Shown here piece after piece: positions 30,605-41,924 of a DNA stretch of 64,000 nt. The notes beneath the pieces were generated by a model. That model saw nothing but the letters and a program-made list of their open reading frames with translations, ran no database searches and was not told the DNA's origin. The position numbers and the translations under genes are program-made. The number at the start of each line of letters is the position of its first letter. Position 1 is the first letter of the stretch. Source of the DNA: Zasmidium citrigriseum (taxonomy: Eukaryota; Ascomycota; Dothideomycetes; Mycosphaerellales; Mycosphaerellaceae); contig NHNW01000027.1 in the NCBI GenBank assembly GCA_002786025.1, positions 186,001 to 250,000 of the forward strand, written 5' to 3'.

Positions 30605-32162
30605 TCATAAAGCTGTTCCTGGTGGTATCGATTGTGCTTCCGGCGGTGCTAAAGATGCCGGTACTGCCACTGTTGGAAGCGACGTGGGTGTTGCCTGTTT
30701 GCAACTGAAGACATGCTGCAGAGCGAAGTCGAGGTCATTCTCATCTACGATTGCGCCAAATCTGGACATGTACTTAGTGAAGTCTCATCAAGAAGATGCT
30801 GTTTGAAACCGACCTGTAGCAGTGTACTTTGCTAAGAAGCGTCTCCTTCAAAAGCGCAAAATCGTTGACGCTCAAAAGCTGTAATCGTTGATCTTGCATG
30901 ATCTTCATCCAGGCTTTGACTGGAGGTAGTTCAGGGTCGTGGACCTCTAGCTGGGAGCTGAGATCTAATAATCGAAGGAGGTCATCTCGTTTCAGACCCT
31001 CAGGGAACTGTGTCGGATATCGCTTGCCAGGATCGTTCATGAGGAGACTATACGGAGGTGCCGAGGCCATCAGCGCATGGCCGCTGATATGTTGGTTCTC
31101 GCCGTCGTCGGGAACTTCCATAGGTTGACCTCCCAGCTCGCCTTCTTCGGAGGCCTGGTAGTTGTGGGCTCGTACGTGGAGATAGTGAATGTGACCCATA
31201 CATGGTCTTTCTAATCTGAGGGACTGTAAGCAAAGTGTCTTGTCGTGGTCATGACCGAATCGACATACGATAGGACGAAGTCTAGGGCTAGCTCGTCATA
31301 GTCCATGCCTATCGGCGGTAACTCTGCCACTATACTGACCCGCCGGTTGCTCAGGTCGAGTTGTTCTGTCTTGATGGGTTGTGCTGCTTCCTGGAGCGCT
31401 GCGTCAGACGCAAAGCCTCGGGATTCACAGAGCTCCCACACACTCTGTTGCCATTGCATTGTCACGGGTTCCTGCGTACCGTATTCCTGATAAGGGCCTG
31501 GGACGACCATACCAGGATACCCGTCAGCGGCGGACAGACTGCTGTTTCTGGTGACGTCGCAGCTTACTGAGGTCCCATCATATCCGGAGTCGGTGGAGGC
31601 AGAGGAGGATTGAATGGTCTCTCGCATCCTTTGGTTCTCTTCTCGAAGTCTTTGGTTTTCAGCGAGGATTTGATCCCTCTCGCCTATTACGGAGTCTCGA
31701 GCGTGAAATGCACCATCGCGCTCGCGGGTGGCTGTGACATATAGTTCTTTCAAGCGCAACACCTCAAGCTCTAGATCCTTAGTATATTGCTCCTTTCGTT
31801 CTCGGTGTGTCCTGGCAGTCCCAGGTCAGCAGATTCGGATAGAGGATGATTTCTCAGCTCACCTCTGAGCTTGTCGATTTCGCTCGAGCTTCTCAGACGG
31901 CGCAGGCTTACTGTCTCGCTTGGGACCTGGCTTCTTCTTTCGATGCTGCAGAGATGGATCGGGCAAGGTTGAATTGATGGGCGTCTCACCCTGGCTACTG
32001 GCTGCAATACATAAGCTTAATGTTAAAGACTACCGCCCAACCGCTATTGATAGAAGCGGCCGGGGTCCTTTGAAGACACCCAGGCCGTCATGATGGAATG
32101 GATGGCTTACCTGAAGCAGCAGACGTGCTGCCCTCGGGCACTAATGGTCGCTGATTGTTCAT
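30605..32162 (-). CDS. bZIP transcription factor, AP-1/YAP-like
   Basis: Five exons on the minus strand: 32111-32162, 31863-32001, 31269-31811, 30814-31215 and 30605-30761, giving 1293 nt or 430 residues. Exons 2-3 join to RNRQAQRTHRERKEQYTKDL, a basic region of the fungal AP-1 type (N-x2-A-Q-x2-x-R). It is followed by a leucine-zipper coiled coil (LELEVLRLKELYVTATRERD, and ENQRLREENQRMRE further on). The C-terminal half has the conserved fungal module beginning LERPCMGHIHYLH, with ISGHALMASAPPYS and FGAIVDENDLDFAL. It is a nuclear DNA-binding regulator; the target is unknown. The usual Phe of the YAP signature is replaced by His. No YAP1-type Cys-rich redox domain is seen. Confidence 0.85.
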
Positions 32163-33905
32163 TCTGGAAGAGGCTGGCCCGCGGTGGTAGGAATGGCAGA
32201 GGCAGGTGTGGTTCCGTCACGGTGGTGTTCTGTGAACCTTAATATGCGTTCGGGCATGCGTTCCTCATGGCACCATCGCCCCGAATCCCACGCAGGAAGC
32301 GCTTAAGGTGTGTCGATCGCAAAAGGCCAGACGCGCTGATCCCCGCCAAGAGCGCCGCAGTCGCCAACCACGGTGTGGTCCTACGAGGTCTCTCCAAGGC
32401 GGTCAAGCAGATGCTCCGTGAGGCACAGATTGATATCGATGTTGGTGATCGGGTCCTGCGCAGGCCACGTCCGGAAAGTGGTGAGGAGAGCAAAATTGAC
32501 GTCGTGTTGGTGCACTACTGGCCCGGATGTGCGGACTGCATCCCGAGGTCTTGGATGGCGCTAGTCATGCAACGGCATTCCGTAAGGTGGTATTGCCAGG
32601 GCGAAGAACCTTCGCTTGCAGCTGTAGCTGCTCGCTTGCGAAGATGTGATGTTGAAGGCTTTGACTGTGGTGTTTCTGCGTGTTGTTGTCGTTGAGATGG
32701 GCCAGGAAGGTCGAGTGATGTAATCTCGAAGCAGGCACGTGCTCAACACGCACGGGCCCTCTTTTTGAACTTTGAATTTCCGCGGAAAAGACTTCACCTC
32801 TGCCATCTCTTCTTGAACACTCTACTCAAACATCGTCAGCAATCCTCGAACGCCAACAAGGTGGCACGGAACGTGTTTCTCGAAGCGATGATGAAGCTTA
32901 CCTGGATCGAAAGCCACAATGCAGGGTTCCCAACGGAGCTCCTGCAGCTATCGTTATGTCACCGCATAAGCTCGAACGATACACACGAGGCGCCAATATC
33001 ACCTCCATGCCCGGGATGTCGGCAAGATGACGAACTCAGCGAGCTTGAACCGAATCCATTGCCAGAGAGAGCTGTCCTCGTTGTGTACCTCTCCGCCAGG
33101 AACGATCATGACTATGCCATTGGTTCACGGGTTGGCCTCGCTGAGATACTCGAGGGGATGCAGTCAGTCGACAACCTCTTGGTATGGTTCATGTCATACC
33201 AGCCAAGATAGCCAATGCTCTGCGATTCTGAAGGTCCTTCTCGGATCCTCAGGTTCATCGAGCGGTAATCGCGGCAATTCAATCGCTTCACATAGCCTTC
33301 AAGACAAAGACATGAAGTCTGGACTCCTGAGGCTGATATGTCGTGTAACAACCAGAGACGCCTCCTGACGTACAGCTTGCCTTGAAAAGGGGTCTGACAT
33401 TTCGGAACCGAAGACCGGATTCCTCTCCGACACGCTGTGTAACAATGCAAACGCCGTTGACGCAGCGCCATGCGTCGCGACGCAATTTCTGGATAGAGGC
33501 ATTGCGTGGAATCTACGATGAAGGCGAATCGCAGATGAGTGAGCGACTGATCCTAGTTCTGAAGTCGTATTCGGTTGAACAGCACTTAGCAGGTGTTGTC
33601 TTCGTCATGGGCTTGTGAAGTCTCAGGCTGAACCGTGGGAAATGGATTCCCCATCGTATTGATTCTTGGCTTATGGAAACGACTCTCCTTCGAGACAGGT
33701 CCGGACTGTTCCATTCACATTCCATCGTTTTCCCCAAGACCTGACACAGGATTCTGACAGCCTGTCTTCGAACAAAATGAGTCGAACAAGCACCTAATTG
33801 CGGTCAACCAAGAGCCACACACTTGGCCTGGCTGATCCAAGCCATCATCCAAGAGAACTGTGATACCACAAAGGCCTTCAAATGAGCAAAAAGGAAGCAA
33901 TTACA
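32163..33905. other. 1.7-kb region without a firm gene
   Basis: It begins with the promoter of the leftward bZIP gene. One doubtful frame (32267-32695) is listed separately. Other frames, for example 32765-33211 and 33382-33618, lack motifs and splice signals. It ends at the tRNA gene. Confidence 0.4.
32267..32695 (+). CDS. Doubtful hypothetical protein
   Basis: A 142-codon frame with GC-rich third positions up to about codon 105, including AVANHGVVLRGLSKAVKQML and ESKIDVVLVHYWPGCADC. It is basic and without signal peptide or known motif. It starts 105 bp from the divergent bZIP start. It could be a small basic protein or chance; the end looks less protein-like. Confidence 0.25.
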   Translation: MAPSPRIPRRKRLRCVDRKRPDALIPAKSAAVANHGVVLRGLSKAVKQMLREAQIDIDVGDRVLRRPRPESGEESKIDVVLVHYWPGCADCIPRSWMALVMQRHSVRWYCQGEEPSLAAVAARLRRCDVEGFDCGVSACCCR

Positions 33906-33990
33906 AGCCAACTACCCGGATTGAACGAGTGATCTTCACATGATCTTGCTTTTATACAAGTGTGACGCTTTACCACTAAGCTAAGCTGGC
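33906..33990 (-). tRNA. tRNA-Thr (anticodon UGU) with a 13-nt intron
   Basis: The minus strand folds as a cloverleaf. The acceptor arms are GCCAGCT and AGTTGGC, with one G-U pair. The D-arm is TTAGCTTAGTGGTAAAGC. The anticodon stem is TCACA/TGTGA with loop CTTGTAA and anticodon TGT. The T-arm is ACTCG-TTCAATC-CGGGT. The loop is interrupted after position 37 by TAAAAGCAAGATC, the canonical site of nuclear tRNA introns. The discriminator base is U. The mature length without CCA is 72 nt. Confidence 0.9.
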
Positions 33991-34318
33991 CATTTTTGAC
34001 ATGTGGGAGCGGTCTGTGTTGTTCATTATATAGGTTTGCGGGTCATTGCAGCTTGGCAAGGCTACTTACAGCACATGATGTAGACACTTATTCGATAGTG
34101 ACAAGGAACTGTCATGTCAAAGGCCGTGGGAATGTCCGTGTTTGAGAAATGGTGGAGGAAAACAGTGAGTTGTTGTGGCCGTGAAATATGCCTTCATTGA
34201 TATTGATCTTTGTCCTCCCATACCGATATCCAATTCATTACACAAATCTGGCCCAGATACTGTCAAGCCCTCCATATTCATCCATTCAACCCTTGGTATC
34301 CAACCAACATCAATCTTA
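33991..34318. other. Intergenic region
   Basis: Between the tRNA and the stop of the rhodopsin-domain gene. AT-rich with TTATATAGG near 34026; no gene seen. It should hold the upstream part of the tRNA gene and the 3' end of its right neighbour. Confidence 0.4.
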
Positions 34319-35549
34319 TCAATCCGTCCTCTGCATGACACTCCTCTCAACCTGAATCCCCCTCAAATCATTCCCGCGCATATCCTGCAGAATGTACTCC
34401 TCGCTCGTCGAGCCGGACCCATCCGAACCCTTGCGCATCTGTGAGCTGGTGATGGTCGTCTTATGCGCCTTGGCGGCGCCCGTGTGTGGCATCATACCGG
34501 CTCCCCGTCCTCCGTACATGTCGTGGCTGCCGGCCTCGTCGCCGAGTTTGATGTTCGAGTGTTCGCTGCCGCCGAGTTGGAAGATTTTGCGGAAGAGCGG
34601 GCGGAGGGTCGCGATGCAGCCGACTACGAAGCCGACGCCGTTTTCGGCGTCTAGAATGAGGTGGTTAGTAGGGGTGGCGTTTGGGGGACGGGTGGGTTTG
34701 TGGACTTACAGCCCCAGATCATGACGTCGCCGACGCTGTAGAGGTAGTCGGTTGAGTTGTTGAGGTTGACGGTGTATTTTAGCCGGATGCATGCTGACAG
34801 ACTGGCGAGGACACCGAGACTCAGGAGGAAGCCGACGGAGATCTTTGCGTTAGTGTTCAGCTTAAGGTTCCAGAGAAGCGGGATAGGGAGTAGAGCGCAG
34901 AACCAGTCGGCGATGATGTTAACGGCGGTGTCCATGTAGTACATATCGGCAAGGTCTGTGGACGGCAGACAGGAGCCTCCGGGGATAGTGGTGTCCCAGG
35001 CGTAGCTGACGGGATTGCATCGGAAGATGATGTAGAAGAACGATATGAGGTTGCTGAGAATGAACAGCCCGGACATAATCCAGAGGGCGGTGATGTACTT
35101 CTTCTTGGGCCCGGCGACCCGCATCAGCATCAGTGAGATGCTCAGCTTCACTGGTATGATTGCAATGCAAAAGAAGATTTCGAAGAAGAAGAACCACTGC
35201 ACACGTTAGCCATGATCGAATAGATGTTATACATGTACTGACCATCATTCCTTGCTGGAATTGGGCATCGGATAGCTTCTCCTTGTGAGTGCCGACGCCG
35301 AGGAACGAACTCCCCAGACAGAAGACACTGAGTGCCCCAAACGGTATCTGACATGTCTCAGCATAATGGACATGGAGGTTTGAGGATTGTGTAGCATACC
35401 ACCGCAAAGGTCATGGACCAATCATCCCATCCCCACGCGCTGTGTTTGATGCGGGTGTACACCCGCAAAGGGAACACAATGAGCGAGAACGTAACAAGAA
35501 TGATGATGGTGGCGGCGACGCTCGGCGCCTTATCCTCGAAGACGACCAT
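34319..35549 (-). CDS. Rhodopsin-domain (PTH11-like) seven-helix membrane protein
   Basis: Four exons on the minus strand: 35400-35549, 35243-35347, 34710-35196 and 34319-34650, giving 1074 nt or 357 residues. The first helix (VAATIIILVTFSLIVFPLRV, then YTRIKHSAWGWDDW) is the signature of the fungal rhodopsin/satratoxin-SC4-like integral membrane family. It is followed by FFFFEIFFCIAIIPVKLSIS, ALWIMSGLFILSNLISFFYI, the polar loop RCNPVSYAWD with Cys-containing PGGSCL, and LLWNLKLNTNAKISVGFLLS. The cytosolic tail is polar and Gly/Ser-rich. Members are plasma-membrane proteins of mostly unknown function, some linked to surface sensing. The start at MVVFEDKAP is chosen over an upstream Met because the helix follows directly. 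Confidence 0.85.
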
Positions 35550-37459
35550 TTTGGCTTTCGACTCGTGCAACCAGCAAATCCCGGACGGACACAAAAACGC
35601 CTTGACGCCTCACACCCCAGATATCTCCACGAACGTCAACACATGCGCTGGAACGAGTGTGGTGTCCTTCTCCGGGGTAAAAAGAGAGGAGAATGGAGGG
35701 AGGGTCGAAGTTTGAGAAAGAGGGACCTGGGGTGAGGCGCACCCTTCAAGCAGCGCGGGAAAGTGTTTGAGGTTGATGAGCGAGCGTCGGACGACAGACG
35801 GGAAAGAGAAGGGCCCTACCGTGGCCGCATATACTCTCGTGCGACCCCATAAGGCTGAGGAGAAGCGCAATCTACTCGTGCGCACGGCGCTCGCGCATGT
35901 GGGCTGGAATCCTGTCAACCACGACGCCGTCTCGATGGCCCTTTCTCCCCGTTCCCGCAGCGAGGCGACTCATGGGCAGAAAATGGGCAAGGAAAAGGTG
36001 GTGTGCATGCGTGTTGGGTTTGGTGGCAGCGGGTGGCACAAGAGTGGATTCTGCACACGCGACACAGCGGCAGGCCATCGCGTGGATGAATCTCGGACGG
36101 AGGGCCAGGCTCCGCAGTGGCCAAACCGAGGCACAGATGCAGGTGCTGTCTTCGTTTTCGTGGGCACTTTCATACTGGAAACATTCTTTCTGCGCGCTAC
36201 AAGCGAGTTGGCACGATATCATTCTTCGCAGCGGATTGTTGTCTTGGTGGAGGTGTTGTCGGCGAGGAACGAGTTTGGAGAGGTGAGGTCGGCGGGATCG
36301 GCCGCCGTTGGCGCAATCGAAATCGGGAAAGATCAGCAGCTTGTTTTGACGGCACATCCTCCTGAACACAACATCCAAGCGTCCAGCACGACCACGACCA
36401 CGACCCATCCTCAACAACACTTGTATTTCTTCTCAGTGGAGGATGACAGCACGCCGACGTCGACGTTGTGGATGGCAGTGGACCTTCTCAAGCGGGCCGC
36501 CCTTTCTTCCCGGCAACCAAATTCTGCGGCGCGCTCGGGATGTGGTAAAAATGGGTCTCCGTACGGCATCATCATCCGCACCGGAATCGCTGGCGGCAAC
36601 TGGAAGCTGCTCCGATGCACGAACCGAACAACATCGCTTGCGGTTGTCTCCTCTTCTTGCATCTTCGTCCAGCAAGTCAACCACGCCGCATTCCATATTT
36701 CGACACGGCTCCGGATTTCAACGTCCTCGCATGCAGGAATGAAGGCGGCACGGAGAAGACGCAGGAACATTTTGCCGTCTATTTCTCGCTTGCCCGGATC
36801 TTGAGATATTGTCATGTCGTACAATGTGTGCATTGACAAGACTCGCTTGTCAAGCTTCACCAAGACTGTGCCACCGGTGAGACTGAACCGAACTGAATGG
36901 AGTTTACCAGGTATTCCTTGCTGGCGCTTTCTGGGGATGACTGCCGCCTCTTCCAACCGTTCTTGTTGCGAACTTGACCTGTGCACGATGGGCACGTTGA
37001 GTCCTCTTATCATGGCTTGTCTTGGGACTACACTTGCTTGACAGCTCCCGCATTCATCCTGGCGTTGGACTCTTGACTGTGTTGAGTAGGCATTCCTTGA
37101 CTGAGGCTATGTCGGCAGAGCCTCTGGCCACGCCTATGCAGGCACAAGTGCTCGCTTGATCGCGGAGAAAGAAAATTGGTGAGGTCAAGGATTTGTACGA
37201 CCGCTTCGCCTACACTCGCCTACAAGCGCTTTGAATCTCCTGAGAGCTGCATGAAACCTCGGTAGAAGCGCGACTGACTGAGGTCCGCTCTTCCGCATTG
37301 CAACGCGATCAGGTGATGGTGCATGAAAGCAGGCAGAGAATGAGATACTGCGATCCGAGGACGGCACGAGTTGTAGAGCTCGTTCGGCTGGAAGACGGAA
37401 TGATGACTACTCTGCCACTGCGCAATACTGATGATGCTACAGGACCGTTATTTTTTCCA
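35550..37459. other. 1.9-kb region without a supported gene
   Basis: Two long frames overlap on opposite strands (35767-36804, 345 codons, plus; 36411-37013, 200 codons, minus). Neither has a recognisable motif, hydrophobic pattern or splice signal, and both contain low-complexity runs. I treat the stretch as intergenic, with the promoter of the leftward membrane-protein gene at its left end. Confidence 0.4.
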
Positions 37460-38503
37460 TCACTCAGCGACATGCCCATGGAACTCGAGATACTGCTTCA
37501 CCAAGCCTCGGACCATATCCTCCGACCCCTTAAACTTCATGCCGAGCTTGGCTTCCGTACTCTCAACCTCATAGCTGACATCGGAGATCTTCTGCCCCTT
37601 CACCGGCTTCAGCAAACCCTTCTCGACAGCCCTAGGATACATCTGAGCTGCGACACGACCGACCTCATCCCATGAGACGCTTCTGCCGCCATTCCCAACA
37701 ATTATCAGGTCATCGCCATCCTTCACCTTCGTGGGATCGAGAGCATGGACGTTGGCCATAGCCGAATCATCCAGAAAGACTTGCGAAGCAGGTGCCGGGT
37801 ATGGCTTCAGATTGCCCAAGACGGCGTTGATCGCACCCTCGTTCGAGCCCGTGTAGAACTCAGCGTCGGATTCCAAGAGCTCATGCGGTCCCGTGATATA
37901 GCCCGGATGGACGAACACCAAACCAAAGCCGACCTTATTCTCGCGGACGAAGTCTTTCGCCGTCTGATACGCGAGGATCTTGGACGTCATGTACGCCTTT
38001 CCCACCGCGCTGGCGTCTTTGGGCAAGCTCTCGTAATCGCGAGGGATGGGCGCAGCGTCCTTTGGTCCGGCACGATCTTTCCCTTCTGGAGCCTGCAGAA
38101 CCCCGACTGAGGCCGTGATGACAACTGTCTTGACACCTTCCACGCTCGCCGCGGCCCGCAATGCGCTCAAGGTCCCTTCGATTGCTGGCTTGTAGAAGAT
38201 CTCACTCCAACCACCGGTTTGATGCTCTGGCTTCGTCGGCACTGGGGAGGCGATGTGGATGACATGCTGCACGCCTTTGACCGCCTCAATATAGGCTCCT
38301 GCGGCTGTGATGTCTGGCACCACGATGAATTCGATGGCATCTTGGAAGGGCTTCATGGAAACTGCTTTGCGGATCTTGGCCTCCTGCTCCGGCTTGCGAA
38401 TCGCAATGCGGGCACGGTAGGCTTTGGTCTGGAGGAGGAAGACGAGGGTGCGGAAGCCTAAATGGCCGGTTGCGCCGGTGATGAGAACGAGGTCTTGAGG
38501 CAT
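37460..38503 (-). CDS. NAD(P)-dependent reductase, extended SDR (dihydroflavonol-reductase/3-beta-HSD-like)
   Basis: Single exon, 347 residues; the start at 38503 gives MPQDLVLITGATGHLGFRTL, where the TGxTGxxG nucleotide-binding loop is complete. An upstream in-frame Met would add 46 unconserved residues. Other marks are VQHVIHIASPVP (the IASP loop of this family), VKTVVITASVGV (catalytic Ser/Thr strand), AYMTSKILAYQTA (the YxxxK active site) and VHPGYITGPHELL. It should reduce a carbonyl with NAD(P)H in the cytosol; the substrate is unknown. It lies next to an FAD monooxygenase, a possible metabolic pair. Confidence 0.88.
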   Translation of the reverse strand: MPQDLVLITGATGHLGFRTLVFLLQTKAYRARIAIRKPEQEAKIRKAVSMKPFQDAIEFIVVPDITAAGAYIEAVKGVQHVIHIASPVPTKPEHQTGGWSEIFYKPAIEGTLSALRAAASVEGVKTVVITASVGVLQAPEGKDRAGPKDAAPIPRDYESLPKDASAVGKAYMTSKILAYQTAKDFVRENKVGFGLVFVHPGYITGPHELLESDAEFYTGSNEGAINAVLGNLKPYPAPASQVFLDDSAMANVHALDPTKVKDGDDLIIVGNGGRSVSWDEVGRVAAQMYPRAVEKGLLKPVKGQKISDVSYEVESTEAKLGMKFKGSEDMVRGLVKQYLEFHGHVAE

Positions 38504-39243
38504 TGTAAGTGCGGTCTTTGTCTCTTCGATGTCGTGTGTTTTGTGTTGAAATGTTTCTCGTTTGACGATGATACCGTCCTGGATAGCTGAAAAGTCGCAG
38601 CGCCTTTTATCCTTCTTCACCCTCTGTCTTCTACCCTCCATCGATCAACACCGTCACCCCCTGCTGCCTGAGCGCCGACATCGTCCTTGAATTTCCAAGC
38701 GTCGGATCTCGATTTCTCCCGTCTTCAGCATTCGAACACTGCACCAGCTCACACGTTTAGTGAACTTGGTGAACAGCGCCGTCGATCACAACTCTTTCGT
38801 CGAGAAATGAGTAATTGAACCGCACGCCACATAGGTACTTACATCTACATTGTACGATGTCTGTACAGCCAAGAGAGACGTGTGGCTTAGGATACGGATA
38901 GCTGTTTAGGGCGGCTTAGGATAGCACTCGTGATCTAGGGTAAGACTGGAAAGTTTCAGGACCGAACGATTTGTAATCACGGCACGTGAATCAGGTGTTC
39001 CTGGCTAGTAGCTTCGCAGGATTCATTGGCACGGAAGAAAGATCTCGAGAACAGGGTCCATCCGTCGTGGATCTACATGGCTACCACGATTCAACGAAGC
39101 AACTGCAACGTACTGCCCTCGATGTTCCGGTCAGACTGTAGCAATCCCCGATTTCCTCATCAAGGAGCAAGGGTCCAAGAAGCCCTTCAATAGTTTGACC
39201 TACATGCTAGATCGGAGAGAGCTGATCTTCCAGCCTCTCAATT
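38504..39243. other. Intergenic region
   Basis: 740 bp between the reductase start and the stop of the monooxygenase, both on the minus strand. No supported frame; it should hold the promoter of the reductase and the 3' end of the monooxygenase. Confidence 0.5.
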
Positions 39244-40774
39244 CTAAGACCCCTTCAACCCCTCAAAAACCTCCACCGCCTCCTTTCTATGCTTCTCCAA
39301 ATCAAAATACCACAATTCCTCCCATCTGAACTCGAGTTCCTGCTTCAACTGCCCCGCATCCATCCCCTTAAACCTCCCTCGGTTCATGATGATGTCGCCG
39401 TTCTCCGCCGACATGTCCTGGGCGTAGTGCGTTCTGGTCTTTCTCGTTGCCGTGTACGCCTCTAATGCGAGAGAGATGTCGGAGGACGAGTGGACGCGGG
39501 AGAAGAGCGTGCTGAGGATCATGGCGTCTTCGATGGCTTGGCCCGCGCCGGCTGCTTGCCTAGAAAGAAGGAGAGGTCAGTTGCGTGGTTATGGAACGGA
39601 GCTACCCTCTTCGTGCCGCTCAAAGTAGAAGATCAGCTCTCTCTTGGCAAGTGCTAAAGTCCCAGCCGTTGGAAGTCTTCTTAGACTCTCAGTATTTGGA
39701 TACATATCTGGGAACATCTTGCACTTTGACCGATCACCGGGGGGAGGAGAGGGGACGTACCAGGGTTGCATGGCATGTGCCGCGTCGCCGAGGATGGCAG
39801 CGTGTGAAAGGTGGTAAGTTGATGCTCGGGGGTGTTCCCAAACGGAACGAACGTTTAGGGGTTCGCCTTGTAGAGCCAGTAGCTTGGATTCGAATGGTCA
39901 GTCTGGGAACATCAGTGAGGTAGTTCGGACTTACATCACCACAAACGCTTCCCAACTCCCTAAACCCCTCCAAATCCCTCCTCATCACCTCCTCACTCTT
40001 CTCCTTCGTCCACTGATCGCTCTCCCAAGCCTCATCCGTTTGCCTCGCAGCAAGAATCTGGAGTGTCTGTCCCCCATTTGCAGGATCGTACATCAGGAAC
40101 GCCTGGTCGCCAAACCACGCATACTGGATCGGTAGCTCCGGAAAGTGGGTTGCCATCTTCTGCTTCGCGATCTCCATGTCGACCATCGTAACGTAGAAGT
40201 ACTGCTTGCTGAAGGATGGCTCAGTCTCTCGGGGATGTTGACGGAGAACGTGTTTCCGGACGATGGAATGCACGCCGTCGCCTCCGATTAAGGCGTCTAC
40301 CGTTGTCTTCTCCCCGTTCGTGAATGCGATCCCTAGGCTCTCGTCCTCATTCCTGGTGACCGATGAGATCTTATGCGACGTCTTGCAGCGATCCGCCGGG
40401 ACCAGCTTGAAGAGTTGCTGAATGAACTTCGATCGCTGGAATAGAAATCCTCGTTCTCCAGTCCTCGACTTCAGATCAAGCACCACATCACCGAACGCCG
40501 GTTCTCGACCCATAATCGCCCTCGCAAAGGGATCGGTGAGAAAGACACTATCCGCGTTCTCTGCAGCCGCGACGAGTTGTGGATCAATGAGCTTCAGTGC
40601 CCGGATGGCGTTGGGTGCTAGTCCAACGCCTGCGCCTTCATCGCCTGCGATCTCAAGCGAGGCTTCGTAGAGTGTGACGTCGAGATGCTCGTGTTTGAGG
40701 AGGCCGTGGAGAAGACATAAACCGGCGATACCACCACCACAGATGGCGATCTTTAGTTTTTTGTTCGCTGCCAT
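39244..40774 (-). CDS. FAD-dependent monooxygenase, salicylate-hydroxylase-like
   Basis: Three exons on the minus strand: 39935-40774, 39761-39882 and 39244-39559, giving 1278 nt or 425 residues. The N-terminus IAICGGGIAGLCLLHGLL is the GxGxxG dinucleotide-binding fold. DALIGGDGVHSIVRKHVL is the DG motif, and ILGDAAHAMQPWQAAGAGQA, joined across the 201-nt second intron, is the GD motif that binds the FAD ribityl chain. These flavin enzymes hydroxylate aromatic or related substrates with NAD(P)H and O2. The C-terminal helical part (AQDMSAENGDIIMN) is typical. Substrate unknown; no signal peptide, so cytosolic. Confidence 0.92.
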
Positions 40775-41288
40775 GATGCTTGATGGAAGAGGCGATTAGT
40801 CTTGTTCTGCAGCCTGAAAATAGCTGCTTGAGATAGCCGATCTGTTACTGAGTGAAGTCTTGGTTGAAAGTAGCCATAGGCTAGTGTTTCTCGATGATTA
40901 TCAAACGAGTGTAAGCCATCGAGGCTGTAAGAAATGCTTGCAGAGCTGAAGTATGACGAAGAAGAAGATTCACTCTAGGGAGGATCGCGCATACTTTCCC
41001 GCATCAAGCCCCAAGCTCTTGATGACTGAGAGGGTGGGACTGCGGGCGTCGCATCTCGAAGGATCCGGCCCGAACTCTGTCTCCGAAAACGTCGAGCGGT
41101 ACGGTGGCATCCTGTCCCTCGTGAGAGTGATAAGAAACTTGCAATACATCTGGGAAGCACGTGAAGCTTGACCTGATCTGAGACCGTTGACCCTGCTTAT
41201 ACAGGCGGTGAGCGTAAGAGAAGTTTTCTCGAAAGATACAAAACCACGCACGAGCTGTCAATTCATCAGCAAGCCAACTACAGAAGCG
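40775..41288. promoter_or_regulatory. Divergent promoter region, monooxygenase / acetyltransferase
   Basis: About 510 bp between two divergent starts. No supported frame. TGCTTATACAGG lies near 41193-41204, about 90 bases before the right-hand start, and is a weak TATA-like candidate. Confidence 0.4.
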
Positions 41289-41924
41289 ATGGCAAAGGAC
41301 GCTGGCGACATTGTTTACCTGGACGCCAGGACCCAGGACATCGAGTCACTCAAGACCATTGTCCCTCGAGCATTCTTCGCGATTAGGCCAGGCATGAAGA
41401 AGTACTTTCCCGATACACCGACAATGCGGGCTTGGTGGGGAAGGGTCTTCGAAGACTACATTACCAATCCAAACAGCAGTCTGCCTATAGCCATCGACCC
41501 ATCTACCAACGTTGTTGTGGGCGCCATGATGCTGCACGGGGTCCTCAAAGGGCAGCCTTTTGGAGGCTTCATGATAGACCACCCCGCGACAGAAGACCAC
41601 GACAAGGAAGGCTGGCCAACTGCCATCAAGACTTTTGCTGAGAGGGAGGAGCAAGTTGTTGGCGATCGGAATCGCTTCCTCGTGGAGATTGTGGGCGTTG
41701 ATCAGGCGTATCAGGGCAGAGGGATCGGGAAGCGCCTTGTGGCCCAGTGCTGTGGGATCGCAGATGCGAAAGGCTGGCCAATCTATCTGGAGACGAGCCT
41801 TGCGCGAGACTGGTATCTCGGGCAGAACCAGGGATTTCGGCATGTCGAGGAGGTTGTCGGTAAGGCTGACGAGCATGGTGGTTCTCTTATCAGGGAAGCT
41901 GTCGGGAATGGACCACAGTCCTGA
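41289..41924 (+). CDS. GNAT-family N-acetyltransferase
   Basis: Single exon, 211 residues from ATG 41289 (MAKDAGDIVYLDA). The acetyl-CoA binding motif A is LVEIVGVDQAYQGRGIGKRL, with the Q/R-x-x-G-x-G/A core, about residues 138-157. It is followed by the helix VAQCCGIADAKGWPIYLETS and the strand QNQGFRHVEEV (motif B). The N-terminal part holds FFAIRPGMKKYFP. Fungal proteins of this form acetylate amines of small molecules or proteins; the acceptor cannot be deduced. Cytosolic. It diverges from the monooxygenase. Confidence 0.88.
   Translation: MAKDAGDIVYLDARTQDIESLKTIVPRAFFAIRPGMKKYFPDTPTMRAWWGRVFEDYITNPNSSLPIAIDPSTNVVVGAMMLHGVLKGQPFGGFMIDHPATEDHDKEGWPTAIKTFAEREEQVVGDRNRFLVEIVGVDQAYQGRGIGKRLVAQCCGIADAKGWPIYLETSLARDWYLGQNQGFRHVEEVVGKADEHGGSLIREAVGNGPQS

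Noticed and set aside
35767..36804. 345-codon plus-strand frame
   Set aside because: No recognisable motif or domain, a low-complexity Thr run, an overlapping 200-codon frame on the other strand, and no splice or start context. Chance openness in GC-rich DNA is more likely.
36411..37013. 200-codon minus-strand frame
   Set aside because: It overlaps the frame above, neither is supported, and it contains no hydrophobic core pattern or family motif.
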